A DNA stretch of 64,000 nucleotides from Absidia repens (GCA_002105175.1 MCGE01000015.1:558001-622000), one strand, 5' to 3'; counted from the stretch's first letter, positions 37,807-50,551 are shown. Notes: generated by a model from the sequence alone, not told the origin. Numbers and translations are program-made.

Positions 37807-39519
37807 TCGTAAATACCATTGTATTCTACCCACTATTTTTATTACTTACATTAGTGGAGAGTAGACATCCTTGTTCGACAGTTGTATTTTCCAAAATATT
37901 CACATGGTTGGCTAAGATGGATTTTGATACAGTACAATTGTCACCAATCACCACATTATCCCACAAATAGACACCCACCAGAGTAACATTGGCACCAATT
38001 TGACAGTTGCGGCCAATAATGGAATTAGTGACGCGAGAGTTTTCACCAATCACAGTACCAGCACCGATTTGTACATTTTCGTCAACAACGCATGATCTTG
38101 ACAAAATCACATCCCGAGACTTGTAGATATTGCCAGACATGAATTCATAATCGTCGCCTGATTTGAGATTTGTTTCTGGCACAATAGGAAATGCCCATCG
38201 ATTCAACACATGCATACTATTGAGAAACCATTCCCACTATTAATAAAATATCGCTTCCTCTTCTTTTTTTCCCTTATTACCTGACAGTATTATAGATACG
38301 TTCATTTTGTATATGCGCAATATAAGCTTCGGATACAAGATGCGTATATATAGTCTTGCCCAAAATATCTGAAGTCAGGATCCCATGGACGAAATCACGG
38401 CGTAATCGCTGCCAATCAAAGTTTTCGGTGAAGAGCGCAGGTACCTAGTATAAAGAAAAAAATAAAAATAAAAAAGAGAACGGGGGTCAGTCTAATTTCT
38501 TCTTCCTCATAGTACCCTAATATCCTGTAAACAGTTAATACATACTTCCACAGAGCAAATATCTACACGAGGATCCACAAGGTCATTACGGAATTCAATT
38601 TGACGATGATTTTCCAAAACTTCGGGTGTAATTTCGATCCGACTTTTCTTGGGCAAAGCAGCCACGGGTTCATAGAACAAACACTTGTCAGATTTGGGAT
38701 CCAAGACAAAGACACTTGAGGCTTCTTGGGGTCTAAAACAAATAGGAGGGATAGATGGTAAATATTATGTTTCCAGCCCTGTTCCGCAGTCCTGTTTTTT
38801 TTTTCCTTGAGTCATAGTTGCTCTTTTTTTTTTTCTTGCCTGGAAGTGTGTGACCGAGCAGCTTCCTTCAACACCATGGTCATGATAGCATTCTTGTCGG
38901 TCTTTTTGCGAGCACGATGGGCTTCAATCGCCTTGTCGAGTTTGATATTGGAGACGAGATCGCCAGAGGTCAAGATAAAGTCATTAGTGATCAGTTGACG
39001 GGCGTCCAGTTCACGTAAAGCATCCCCTACAGACATCGCATCCGGTGTTTGCACGATCTTGACGTTAAGTTTGCCTTTTTTGTTCATCCAAGTCGTTTGT
39101 CTATGCCAGGAAAAAAAGAAAAGAAAAACATGATATCAGAGTACTGTCCTGGTGTTCCAATGCAATCCCCATGCACTAGAGCCATGTGTCCAACTTACTC
39201 GAAATAGGATTTGATCTTTTCGATATGAGAGGTGCAAACAATGAAAACATCCTGTACATCAGTAATCGCCAGTACCTCCAAAGTGTATTCGATCAATGGG
39301 ATATTGCACAGAGGCATAAGACACTAACGCAAAAGGCGAGACGAGTCAGTAGGTGAGAATATACATAATGTTTGTTGTTGCACGACTTACCCTTGGGAGT
39401 TCATGAGAAATAGGTAAAAACCGATCATCGTAGCTATCTGTCAAAATAACGGCTTGTAAAGGCTCTTCTACGTCGTCATCGCCTTGTTGATGTTGTTGTC
39501 GTTTATTTTTTGGCGGCAT
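36624..39519 (-). CDS. GCD6: Translation initiation factor eIF2B subunit epsilon (GCD6)
   Basis: Catalytic subunit of the guanine-nucleotide exchange factor for eIF2; recycles eIF2-GDP and is the target of eIF2-alpha phosphorylation in general amino acid control. Ten exons, transcript order: 39519-39391, 39323-39199, 39100-38840, 38732-38546, 38444-38281, 38216-37850, 37766-37649, 37579-37472, 37368-36944, 36851-36624, giving 703 residues (yeast Gcd6 712). Intron 3 has a GC donor (AG|GCAAGA). N-terminal nucleotidyltransferase-like domain (LQAVILTDSYDDRF, then FVLDPKSDKC). Left-handed beta-helix hexapeptides (about residues 310-420, e.g. IGAGTVIGENSRVTNSIIG). C-terminal HEAT/W2 domain (540-703) with the acidic-aromatic tail EEEAVMEWY and a final run of Glu/Asp (EEESEEDSDDE) typical of the catalytic epsilon. 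The ILTDS N-terminal motif replaces the usual nucleotide-sugar binding signature. Confidence 0.93.
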
Positions 39520-39879
39520 GTGTGAGTGCGTGTTTTTTTTTCTGGTGTGGAAGAAAAGAAGAAGGAAAAAAAATGTCGGACGAGCGAGCCACAAAAAAAA
39601 AAAAAAAAACTTTGAAACACCGAAAAAAACTCTTGCGTTCAACAATACCACCATTGCCAAAATCGCCCAGATTTCGTGGTTTTCAAATAGTTTTGCGCCC
39701 AACCTGCTCGTGGTTTCAAGTAGTGTATTTTTTTTTTTTGGCAAAATCTCCAGCAGGACGCTAAAGCGTTTATTATATTAAGTAAAAAAAATTGTAAATA
39801 AATCAAAACTAAATGGAAGGATAAACAGAATAAACTAATTTGACTAAAGAGAGAGGGGGAGGGAGGAAAAAATATATAT
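39520..39879. other. Short intergenic gap, eIF2B epsilon promoter / CNT 3' flank
   Basis: Purine-rich next to the eIF2B epsilon start (plus-strand A tracts near 39590-39610) and T tract at 39728-39739. No gene seen. Confidence 0.5.
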
Positions 39880-40666
39880 TTACAAGAGCATGCCAGCCAA
39901 ACAAGCAGAAATCCAAGTGGACCTATAATGCAATATAATAATGAAAATTGAGTTTACATTTACAAGTATTCTGAGTGTATCGACTTACATTGCACCACAA
40001 AGCATTGCCGAAACAGCCAGTGATGAAATGGCACCTGTTCGAGATTTGGCAAGACCGCCCAGTACACTGACTTGTAAACCAATAGATCCAAGATTAGCAA
40101 ATCCACACAAAGCATAGGTGGCAATAATACGAGAGCGTTCAGATAATAAATCTGCATAGGTCGTCTTCATTTCTTGATACGCAACAAACTCGTTCGCCCA
40201 GATTTTCAAAGCCAGTAATTGACCCACAGGTACTACATCCTTATTTTCAATACCCATCAGCCAAGAAATCTAAATCAAAATAATAAATTCGTATAGATCA
40301 GACTTCTTTTTTGAAAAAGATATATATACTTACAGGGACAAAAATATAACCAGTAATGAGTTGAAGCGTTAAATTTTCAATCGTCAAAAAATTCCCAATC
40401 CACGTCAGACCAGCATTAACAGCATAAAGTAAAGCCAATAAGGTGATCAAATTAGCTGCCATAGAGAGAACAATGGTCAAACCAATACCCGCACCCTTTG
40501 ATGCTGCATCCAATATATTATTTGCCTTTTCTTCTTCTTCAGGGACATGAATGGTGTTCATCGTGACAGGAGATTCAGTTTCAGGGTATCGGAGCTTGGA
40601 TACTACAATTGAGCATGGTATAGACATGATACATGAAGTCTATAGCAAGTAAAATGAATATATTAG

Positions 40667-40697
<31 letters not shown>

Positions 40698-42282
40698 CAG
40701 ATATATTTTGTATAATAAGATATTACCAAAAGTGAGCCACCATCAACACCTATCCGGATATAGCCATAAAGTACGGATCCACTAATAGTAGCAAACCCAC
40801 TTGTCATCACTTGATGCAATTCAGCATCTGTCAAAACTGGTAAATAAGGTTTAATAAGCAAAGCATTTTCACCTTGGCCCAAAAAAGGCTATACACAGAA
40901 CAGAAAAAAAAAGAAAAAAAAATCAGGCTCCATTTTAACAGTATCATCTTCATAAACCAATCAACTACTTACGGAAGCAACAGCTACCACAGCTTCGGCA
41001 CCAGAAATACCCAGCAGACTGGTAAACACAAATGAGCATTTTCCCAATAACCATTGTAAAGCACCAAAGTAATACAAGATCTGGACAGTAGCAGCAAAGA
41101 AAATTAATGAAGGGAAAACGGAGACGGCAAAAACACTAGCATTGGCAACCGTATCACCAAAAACAAAAGAGGTACCAAAATAAGCCTTGCTGAGATAGCC
41201 TTGAGCAAAGTCACTTGCCCATTGGAAGATATCATGACCAGCACTAGAGCGGAACACAAACAAGGCCAGCAAAAACTGAAGCAACATACCACCAGAAATT
41301 GTATTCCAATTGATGGAACGTCGATGCTTAAAAAAAAAACGTGGGGGAGTTAATAGAGTTCAGATCCCGCCCTTCTTCCCATTTCCCATTTCCCACGACC
41401 CCCTTTTTTTTTATTATTATTTTCATTATATATATTTTTTATCTTACCTTGGATGATATAACAAGCATGGCAATAAACACCCCCATACCAAACAAACTAA
41501 TGACACGTTGTATGCGAGTGGATTCCGCTTTTTCAGGGAGCGAGAAAACAGTGGCGACCATGACAACGGTGACAAGCGCAACATAGAGTAAAGTTCGAAT
41601 CAGAGGAGAGAGGCGCATGAATGGAGAACAAACAACATGGATCAGTTTGCCACAAGGCTTGGTCACCACCGTGGTTGGAATATAATTGAAGAGCATGAAT
41701 AAACAAAACCATGCATAAATCAACCCAAGAATCAGATTTTCTTGATTATACCCCTTTGGGACTTGAAGAGCATACGCAGCTGCCAAAAACCCTGTGAAGA
41801 TCACCCACATGACCAAACTTTTTTTTTTTTTTAGAAAGCAGAAAAAAAAAAAAAAAAAGGTTTAGTGTTCATCATCATAAATGAATTTGACAAGAAAGAG
41901 AGACAGTGACTTACTGACACCAGCATCGATATCGAGAATAAAGAGCTCCCAAAGACCGATCCTTTTTTTCGCGCTGCTGTTGTTGTTCTTGTTCATCAGA
42001 ATAATCATATTCATAGCATTTTGTCGACTCCACATCACCCGTCACTTGAATATTTTCAGCATAGCCAGGATCAGAAGCAGTAGCAGAAGACACTTTTTCA
42101 TTCGAAGGGAGAGGGAGTTGTAAGGCAGAATTCTTCTTTGTCTGGTCACCTCCACCATTGCCATGTGTTGAATTTTCCAATGGAAGATCGGTTGACGTCG
42201 TCGCTGTCATTGGTATCGTTCGTTCTTCAGGTACCGTTGTGTCGATGTTGGTCACTTTATTGTTGTCCATATTGTAGATCAA
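39880..42282 (-). CDS. Concentrative nucleoside transporter (CNT/SLC28 family)
   Basis: H+- or Na+-coupled importer of nucleosides across the plasma membrane. Seven exons: 42282-41915, 41817-41448, 41326-40973, 40888-40727, 40639-40334, 40269-39989, 39922-39880, giving 627 residues. The N-terminal ~110 residues are polar (Thr/Gln/Glu-rich). The membrane part follows, with CNT motifs: GTSFVFGDT then ANASVFAVSVFPSLIFFAA, GISGAEAVVAVAS followed by PFLGQGENALLIKPYL, the TSGFATISGSVLYGYIRIGV segment, the EKANNILDAASKGAGIGLTI segment, and NEFVAYQEM and ATYALCGFANLGSIGLQVSVLGG late in the chain. The acceptor of exon 2 lies after an A-run rather than a pyrimidine tract. An inner Met at 42270 is an alternative start. 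The exon 4 edge at 40888 may be off by one base because a homopolymer sits nearby. Confidence 0.9.
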
Positions 42283-42876
42283 AAGAGTGCCAAAATAAAA
42301 ACAAATGGGGGATATCTATTTATTTATTTTTTTGTTTTGATGTATTTATAACACGCAATTGAAAAAAAAAAAAAAAAAGGAATGGAAAGAAAAGAGACGA
42401 GGAGGAGCTGGGAAATTAGATAATTTTTTTGCTTTATCAATGAAATAAAAAATTTTCATTGGTGGGGATGAAAAAAGAAAAAAGAGGTACGCTGAATTTC
42501 AAATTGCGATCATCCCAGTGTCAAATGTCGGATCACTTTTTCACTCATCAAGGGTTGTGGTTTTGTTTTTTTGGTGCAGCACATGTATTCCGCACCAGCA
42601 TTTTTAACACATTCATTAAAAAGAAAAAAAAAAAAAAAAAAAAAAGACACGGAGATGATAGTAATAAAAAAAAAAGGATAGCTTTATTGTAAATGACAAA
42701 ATAAATAAACAAAGGAAGGCGCAGGGGAATATGTATGATATATAAACTAAACTAATAAAAGAGAGTGGGTGAGTGGTAATAAACTATGTCCGACTTGATC
42801 AAGAGGTATGCCAAAAGAGGGTATCCTATTAAGCGGAGAAAGGAGAGAGAAAGAAAGAGAGGGGAGTGAAGGATTT
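42283..42876. other. Intergenic, no gene seen
   Basis: CNT upstream region and RabGEF 3' flank: A tracts (42361-42378, 42623-42645, 42667-42676) and a purine-rich block (42820-42876). Open frames here are homopolymer-derived. Confidence 0.5.
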
Positions 42877-44800
42877 TTACGGGGAGGAGGAGGAGGAGAG
42901 AGGAAAAGCACCAAGTCTAACAATAAAGGAAATCAAACATGTTAAATATCATCATTTTCTTTCAATTTTTTTTTTTTTTTTGGAGTTACCTGCTTAAAAA
43001 CATGGAAAGCCTTAGTCGGGAACATTCTTGATAAATATCCATCAATGAGCGACCCTTGAAATCACCAATTCGTAATTGTCGTAAAAAGGTATAAAATGAG
43101 ATCACCGAGGTCAATCGATCAGCACAGTAGCGGTCAATACAGGCCCATTCATCGAAGTAAGATATCCTAAACCGAAATGCCAAATCGTCTTCCGTTGTCG
43201 ATGCATCTGTCATCGGGCGCCCGCATGTTGCACACGATAGATATAAGTAGTCCTCGTCTTCACAAATGGATGATGGAGTTGTTGGTGTCGTCGTATTATT
43301 ATTGGTGGTGGTGTCGGTGGTCGCTGATTCACCCGATGATCTTGTCGAGGAGGAGGTACTGGTGGTGACAGAGGCAGAGGCAGAGGCAGCAAACTTATCC
43401 CAAAGACTAGGCTTGTTTTTCTTGGCCAACCGTTCCTTTCGAAGCAACACGGCTTGTTCACGCACAAAACCTGGCGGGCATTTCTCCACAAAGCAAGTCT
43501 TGATTTGAATGGCTTCCAAAATCCGTTTGTAATTGGTCACTTTTGGACGGGGACCGAAGCGAAGGCAGGGTTCAATGTCGTCGGCAAGGCACATTTTGAT
43601 AAATGGTAATCCGTGGAGTTTTCGTAGAGAAAAGGACGTAGATGTGGCGTTGTCGATGAATTCCTGGAAGTCCAAGAGTTGCTGATCGTCTTCAAATGTT
43701 TCGAGTTGTAGATTCCCCATTTTCCCGTCGTTTCGCAATGCTGTCAAGTCCATCTTGGCCCGCATAAGGAATTTTTGGGAGATGACGGACATGTGAGGAC
43801 TTGGTGAGGATACTGGTGTACTAACAGAGTAAGAAGACGACGATGAGAGTGCTGTTGCTGTACTGCTTCTTCCGCTTTCGGCGTTCCCCGTGTCGCTGGT
43901 GTCATTGTCGCAGATGATGATACTGCTGTTGTTGTTGTTGAATGTGGGAGATGTCGGCGTGGTTGTGGTTGGTATCATGTGCTGTTGCTCGTCCTGGTGA
44001 TCGCCCCATCGCCCTATATCCATCCTAAGAGCTTGCAGTTGTATGCCCGCCTGATCCAAATCCAACTGTGTTTGTTCCAATTGCTGTTTCAAATCACCGC
44101 ACGATGCTTCTAGGATGGCTTTTTCTTGTTGTTCGACCCCTATCATGTCTTGTACTTCTTTGAAGAGATGTTGTCCCAGGTCCTCGATTTCCCGTTTGGC
44201 CGCCTGTTTCGCACGTTCAATGACTTCCACCTGCGCGCTTTCGTCTTTGCATTTGGAACGCAGCATTTCAATATCTTGTTGTAAGGACGATATATCTTCT
44301 TCACAGTTCATCAGTGATTCGCGGTGTTCTACGATCGTTCGCTGAAGTGACATCATATCGTTTTGTTGTTGGTCTTTTGTTGCAGTCAAGTCCAGCCATT
44401 GTCGTTTATATGCCCTGAGTTTCTTCGTCCTTTCGGTACGTTCAGCTTGCCAGATGGCCATTGTGGAGTTCGGAGCGTCGCATAGACCACAATGTTCAGA
44501 GTCCATTGACACCAACCAGTGGTGGCATGGGCAGGTTGTAACTGGAGGATGTTGTGTTGATAAGGCGCTATTATTGTTAGTAGTTGGTGGTGCAGGTAAG
44601 GCGTGTTCTAGTTCTGGTTGCATTGCTGTGGTGGAAGGTGTCGTTGAAGAGGAGGATACTGATAAAGTAGATGTTGTGCCATCAGAGATTCGTGGTTGAC
44701 TTTGATTTATATTAACCTGGAGCTGGTTAAAGAGCGCTGTCATATCTTTTGGTTGATGGGCCATTGACTGTATTTGAGGTATCGCTTCCATCGTTGTCAT
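42877..44800 (-). CDS. Sec2/Rabin8-type Rab GTPase exchange factor
   Basis: Likely activator of a Rab8/Sec4 GTPase for secretory vesicle delivery to the plasma membrane. Two exons: 44800-42990 and a 40-base last exon 42916-42877 (ends GAFPLSSSSSP), total 616 residues. The N-terminus (to ~115) is Ser/Thr/Pro-rich, with CPCHHW and GLCDAP Cys/His motifs. A long Glu/Gln-rich coiled coil (about 125-255) includes the Sec2 exchange signature (DLGQHLFKEVQDMIGVE). A Ser-rich linker follows. The conserved C-terminal block (about 345-616) has FQEFIDNA, GLPFIKMCLADDIEPCLRFGP, NYKRILEAI and YFDEWACIDRYCADRL, as in fungal Sec2-like and animal Rabin8/GRAB proteins. The last exon restores the family SRLG tail. 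Cysteine pairs in LSCATCGRPM suggest a zinc-binding spot. Confidence 0.82.
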
Positions 44801-45688
44801 CTCTGTTGTTGGCTAGGGGTGGAGGAGGGGAGGGGAGATCAACACAACAATGCAAAGAGAGAGAAAGAAAGAACACAGAGAAAGAGAAAATAAGGAGAAG
44901 AAAGGGAGAAAAGGAAGGGACCACCAAAAAAAAAAAAAAAAAAAGAGAAAGGCGGAGTAAAAAATAAGTAATTAGTGGGCAAATGGCAAAATAATTAATA
45001 ACGGCAGGGTAGAAATCAAAATGGGGATGGGGGATTAAATGAAGGCGGAGAGAACAATACGGATGTTTCCGTCATAAAAAGTTGGTGCCAAGAAAGCAAA
45101 AATGATGTCAGTAGAGTGTTCTTTTTTAGTTTGGTATTACTATGGTATCAATGGGACAAGACCATTATCGTCTAAAAAATCAAGTCCCGACACCTCCATT
45201 CCTCCAGACAAAAGGATGTTTATTGAAATTTCTCATAAAGGGCGATGCTGTTTGTTTAGGGGGTCACAGGCGTTTTTGCCACTCAATCATTATTACATAC
45301 TATAATTATAATAGTCATTAAATCACCCAGGGTAGGAAATATCTGCCGCAAACGCTCATCGCGAAAACACACGATATTTTTCGGCATTATTGAATGCACG
45401 ATAGGTTTGCAGGTGAGGTGAGATAAAATATAGTATACCGGGTCCAAGTTACTTATCACCTGGGTGACAAAATTTTGAAATACTAAAACTGTATATTAAG
45501 CACTTTTATGAGGCATGTTGATGGTTTAAAACGACAAAATTTCTTACGGGCATGAATGTTGGGTGGACGTTCCCGCACAAATATTTAACCGAAGTTCCTA
45601 GGCGGAGTTACCCCACACTCTAATATTTTGATAAGGGCAGATGTTGATCCAGTAAATGCAAAATCACTTCTTTATCACGTTTCTGAGA

Positions 45689-45690
<2 letters not shown>

Positions 45691-45723
<33 letters not shown>
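45691..45723. repeat. AT microsatellite
   Basis: Alternating AT for 33 bases with no interruption. Confidence 0.9.
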
Positions 45724-45724
<1 letters not shown>

Positions 45725-46931
45725 CTTCAATTTAAAACTAAACAAAGCTTTTTAATTCTGGCGCTACTACTAGTAGCTCAAGATATATCGAAACGAAAAC
45801 AAAATAATAACTCTTGTCACTATCAAAGCTCAAAAAAAGCCTCAATAGCATTGTCAATCTCTACATGGTGGCATTGTTTGGGGGAGGAGGATTTGGGACG
45901 CTCTAACTTTGCGCACCCGAAATTAAAAAACAGAGAGAAAGCAATTGAGCAGCTTATGTTATTATAAGGTGCTGAGATTCATGCCCTTGTCTTTGAATTA
46001 TGTCCATGGTACATCTTCGAGCGAAACAGTGCCAGAATTTTTTTTATAAAATAAAGTAGCCACTGAGTAACAGTAGCTTTTATTTTTTGTGGAATTGTGT
46101 TTGGAGAATATTCTCTTTATATTACCTTAAAAACATTTTATGATATGGTATAAGCGATTGGAGACATTCATTGAAAGCATATATGTATATATTATTGCAG
46201 GATAATCACAACATAATGAAAATTAAAGGAGTAATTAATTCTACAGAAATTGACAAACTAATCTACAGTAAAGGAGTGTAAATTATTTTATTCTGGACCT
46301 GTCAACCACTCACCTCTGGGAACCAGAGCAAGGAGTCATAGATATGCCAGAAAGCAATGCAAAGTACTACGTAACGGCGGCTACATGCACAGCACAGCAC
46401 AAGCTAGATTTATTTACACTGTTGATTGAAAAAAATATTGCTACCATTAAGAGTGAGTGATCTAAGATTACCAATTAGTTTCTGGGTTTTTACGGGGGTA
46501 ATCGTAGTCGTTGGAACAATGCCAATGTTTGGCAGACCACTTACAAAGCAACTATGCTAGCAACATTGTTTATTATTAATAAGTCAGATAGCGGTTATTA
46601 AAAGGCATATTTTATTGAGTAATAATGGTAGATACTAAAACCTCAAACTAACGACGAGTGGTCCATTGTAAGAAGAGATTTACAGGATGACTAAAGTGAG
46701 ATCTAAAGAATGGTCAACACTAACCTAGAGGGATGATAGTAAAGTGAAAGCTAATATAATATACAGTACATGTCATGAGAAATAGGGAAAGGTCCTATTT
46801 TATTGAAGCACAAGGCCCAAGCACAGCAACAACAAACGCTCATCACAAGAGCTGATGGTAGCAAAAGCAGGGATCTATTGTACAGTACAAGACATGAGAG
46901 AAGCTAATGGGACTTATTTCATTGAAGCATG

Positions 46932-47410
46932 TAAAAAGAGACATATTTTATTCAGATGAAGATGCAAACAATGGACAAACTAACACTAAACTATACGAAT
47001 GAAGGCTCCAAAAACCCAGCTAATGGTGCCCTCAGATCCTAGATCCCAAATGAAAGGGTTTCCCCATGCATGTTATAATCCCTGTTCTGAAACCCCTTCT
47101 AAACTAGTCCTGACACTATTCTGAGTCCAACATAACCCTATAGAAGTTGAATGGTGAAGAAAAAAAAATGAAGGGAAAAAAATTTAATCAGAAGAAAGAG
47201 AGCCGATAAAAAAGGCGGGAGAGAGAAAATACACATTTCACGTGGACGGCGTTTGAATTCCTTTTTTTTTTTTTGTGTGGAAGTGGTTCGCAATCATTTT
47301 TCAGTGGAGACAAGAAAAGGAAACCTTGGTTTCATTTTTCGGTAATCAACACCATACAACATCATCTACATGGTGGTACTTTTCTAATGACAATAATCAC
47401 CACCATCGTA
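46932..47410 (-). repeat. Repeat family A copy 4, reversed and truncated
   Basis: Reads in reverse: TTTATTCAGATGAAGATGCA, then the inverted core AATGAAAGGGTTTCCCCATG, AACTAGTCCTGACACTATTC and CACGTGGACGG in the order expected for a reversed copy. Similarity fades near 47410, so the far end is missing. Confidence 0.55.
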
Positions 47411-48334
47411 CATCCAGGAGTTTCACACGTTAAAAATATGGAGCAATGAGCGCGTAAAAATATAATGTGTGAAGCACAATAAAAGGTGTGTTTGAATTTT
47501 ATTGTCATTCCAACATGTAAATATTTATTTATTACAACAATTGACAGTCCAAGTCACTTATTTGATCTATTCTATTCAACATTATCATTTTCGAACTAAT
47601 ATATACCAATTCGGACGTTCAAAACCATGATTTTTGTTATATTTTTTGGCCTCATTCAATCTGCAAACTGTTAACCTTAAGCCTAAAAAGTTCTGGTACT
47701 CACATTACAAAAACTTAAAAATCTATAAAACACACCCCAAGTTACAAGTCATTCTCTGTCTTAAAAAGGTCTCAATTCTCTAAGTCACGGGGATTCCCTT
47801 TTGCACACCCCAAAGCCAACTCTTCAGCATCCAATTATCTCAAATTAGGTAATTCTACTTTTTCTACGCCCTATCTTTTCCAACTAGTCAAGCAGCAGTT
47901 CTTTTCCTAGGAGCGAGAGCGGGCTCTTTTCTCAACTTCTCCGATTCCTTTTTAGAAGAGTAACAAAAATCAGTAACAAGGTTCGCGTGCGCCGACTAAA
48001 AACCAATAAACTGTGTGGAGACAAAAAGTGAAGTGGTACTGTAAAACAATAACATTTTATTTCAATAAATTGCTATTTTACATATTAGTAAAACTATCGG
48101 TACAATATCTAATCTACTCGATAACATGCTATTTCTACGGCCATGTTGAACCAAACCAGTAAGTTATTTGAAGCATAGGTATATAGAATATTAGCGTGCA
48201 AAAGGAGAGCCACCACTTACAAAGCTATAATCGCTTTACCAATGAGCGCTGATTCTACCAGCGAGTCACTCAATCCATTCCAGAACCGCTGTATGACCAC
48301 TTGAGCCCATCGCCTTGCCACCATTCCATACCAG

Positions 48335-48474
48335 AAACATGCTAACTAAATCCTAGATCCAAAATGGAGGGGTTTCCCCATGTCCTTTGTAATGTACTTT
48401 TTTCAAAACGCTCTGAACCTAACAAAATCCCACTCCAAGATCATCAGACCTTCGGAAGACATCAATGTGAAAAG

Positions 48475-48480
<6 letters not shown>
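48335..48480 (-). repeat. Repeat family A fragment, reversed
   Basis: ATCCTAGATCCAAAATGGAG then GGGTTTCCCCATG matches the inverted family A core. A long A tract follows it, which might mark a past 3' end. Confidence 0.4.

Positions 48481-48523
<43 letters not shown>
48475..48523 (+). repeat. 49-base poly(A) tract
   Basis: Uninterrupted A for ~49 bases directly after a family A fragment. Length in assemblies is unreliable for such runs. Confidence 0.85.
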
Positions 48524-48526
<3 letters not shown>

Positions 48527-49066
48527 AGAGAGAAAGAAAGACGAGAAAAGAATTAGAAAGCACGACCTTATAAAATTCAATTGAAATCCCGCTTTTTGGT
48601 CAGCGAGATAAAAATTGACTGGTTGTCCGAACATTAACAGTATTTCAGAGCGCCTCTTCACCTTTTAAAAGAAGAAAATCAAAATCAAGTGAAGGCAAAT
48701 ATATATGTACGAGTGGTAATAAGATGTCTTTATTAGAATAAAAATAAAAAAAAGGTTGGTATCGTGGTAATATCTAACTACAAACTGAAGTAAGTTATTC
48801 AATGGGTTGTCGGTGTTCTGTAACAACTGCGATATCACTGAAGTCTTTTTATCAAATGATTGTGAGTAGTTTTATTAGAGTCCGTTTCCTTGGAGCGACG
48901 ACACACCGAGCCATGTTGATTGCTGCCCAGGCACCGAAATGCCACCGGAATGCGACAGTGTGGCTAGTAACAAAAAAACAAACTACCGGTAACAATACAT
49001 TGTAAAGTTGGAGAGGCATTTAGATGTTAGAGCTCCGCGAAATACATGAAAAGAGCAAAAAGGAAG

Positions 49067-49139
49067 TGCCCTGAATGCGGATTGAACGCATGACCTTTAG
49101 AACTTCAGTCTAACGCTCTCCCAACTGAGCTATCAAGGC
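49067..49139 (-). tRNA. tRNA-Phe (GAA)
   Basis: On the minus strand a full 73-base cloverleaf can be drawn. The acceptor stem GCCTTGA pairs with TCAGGGC plus discriminator A. The D arm is AGCTCAGTTGGGAGAGC. The anticodon arm has TTAGA ... TCTAA around loop CTGAAGT (anticodon GAA). The T arm contains GTTCAATCC. The canonical A/B box sequences are GCTCAGTTGG and GTTCAATCC. No intron interrupts the anticodon loop. No CCA is encoded, as expected for eukaryotic nuclear genes. Confidence 0.92.
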
Positions 49140-49802
49140 GTAGATGTCGTTGAAATCGATTAGTTTTATATAAGGCATATTCAAAATGAAAATCATGTGA
49201 TCGTTTATGCTTCTTTCCCATCGTTTTCTCTAAATGTATGGAAAAAGAATAGATAATGAGCAATTTAGGATTACATAGAATAACTATTTGTTTGATTCAA
49301 AGCATTTCAAAACATATAAAAGAGGACAGGAGTCATCATTTTCTAAATAACGCTATTACCTAATTTAGTCCTGTTTTTCCGTAATACAGTTTATCAAGGT
49401 CCTAGTGCGTTGGTCCGAACGAAATTGATATTGATGAGGCGGAAGCAAACTTAAATCTTACGATAGTTTAATAAAATGATACTCAAATAAATCGATACTA
49501 GGAAGGGGCATTTATTTTCTGTGGTATAAGTGTTGGAGAATTTGCAGTGTGTGTAAAAACCCAAAAAACCCAAAAACATGGGACCCCGAGAAAAAGCAAT
49601 TGATCTTGGTTTTGGGACCAGGAGAGCAAACCAAACCAGATTTTTTTTCTGGGGCATACTATGAAAATAAATTATTTTTCTGTTGGATAGTACGAAGTCC
49701 TGAATAAAAGTTTTGTGTGAAGTTAGACGATCGGACTTGTTTTATGTTTTTCATGTTAGACATTTTTGATAAAAAGTCAGACGAATTCTTTTTTTTTTCT
49801 AT

Positions 49803-49847
49803 CTTCTCTTTTTTCTTTTTTCTTTTTTCTTTTTTCTTTTTTCTTTC
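49803..49847 (+). repeat. TTTTTTC tandem repeat
   Basis: Runs of T broken by single C every seven bases, for about six units, between 49803 and 49847. Confidence 0.7.
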
Positions 49848-49879
49848 ATTAAAGTTTCAATGAAGCGATGGCAAACTTG

Positions 49880-50070
49880 GATTAGAAGTTAGAACTTGAA
49901 TTAGGGGCATTCTGAAAAATGCATTGTAAACAGCATGGTGAACCCTTTCATTTTGGATATAGGATTTTGACATACCATTGGATTAGCACAGCATCTTGGA
50001 GATGACCGTCATGAAACCTTCATTATTTAGCTTAGTGTTAGTCGTCTTAATTTATCTCAACATTTGAATA
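49880..50070 (+). repeat. Repeat family A fragment
   Basis: Contains GAACTTGAATTAGGGGCATT as at 34825, then CATGGTGAACCCTTTCATTT and a TTAGCTTAGTGTTAGTCG block. The left end is absent. Confidence 0.45.
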
Positions 50071-50510
50071 TAGTATACTCGTTGTTTTACCGTTAGCACC
50101 ATTAGTTTCTCTCATACGATTATAATGGTTGTCTTCAACAGTAGATGCCTTCGTTTTACATTCCTCCCCTCTCCATTTAGATCAACCATCCACTAGTTTA
50201 TGTTAATTTATACAATACTTCAATAAAATAGATCTTTTATTTTTAGCCGTTTTTCCAATCTATGTTCACATAAGGTCGAACCTCCTTTTTTTTTTTTTTT
50301 TGAATTGCATACTGTATAACATGTCATCGAGCTCTTTTGTCCCTATCCCTCACCCCCTTTTACGTGTTTTATACCTTCACAGTGAGATGCGAATCATGTT
50401 CAAGTTCGAACGTTGTTGTTTTTTATTTATTATAACAGAAATCAATAACCAATACTTTACTATATTAGACTAGATTAGGCTACTATTTTTTTTTTTGCAT
50501 ACAGTTAGTT

Positions 50511-50512
<2 letters not shown>

Positions 50513-50550
<38 letters not shown>
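50513..50550 (+). repeat. 38-base poly(T) tract
   Basis: Uninterrupted T in the spacer 3' of the Num1-like gene. True length is uncertain in any assembly. Confidence 0.85.

Positions 50551-50551
<1 letters not shown>

Noticed and set aside
45322..45475. Short inverted match ATCACCCAGG / CCTGGGTGA-like
   Set aside because: Only about ten matching bases with no further extension. Too weak to call an element, unlike the 33.3 kb one.
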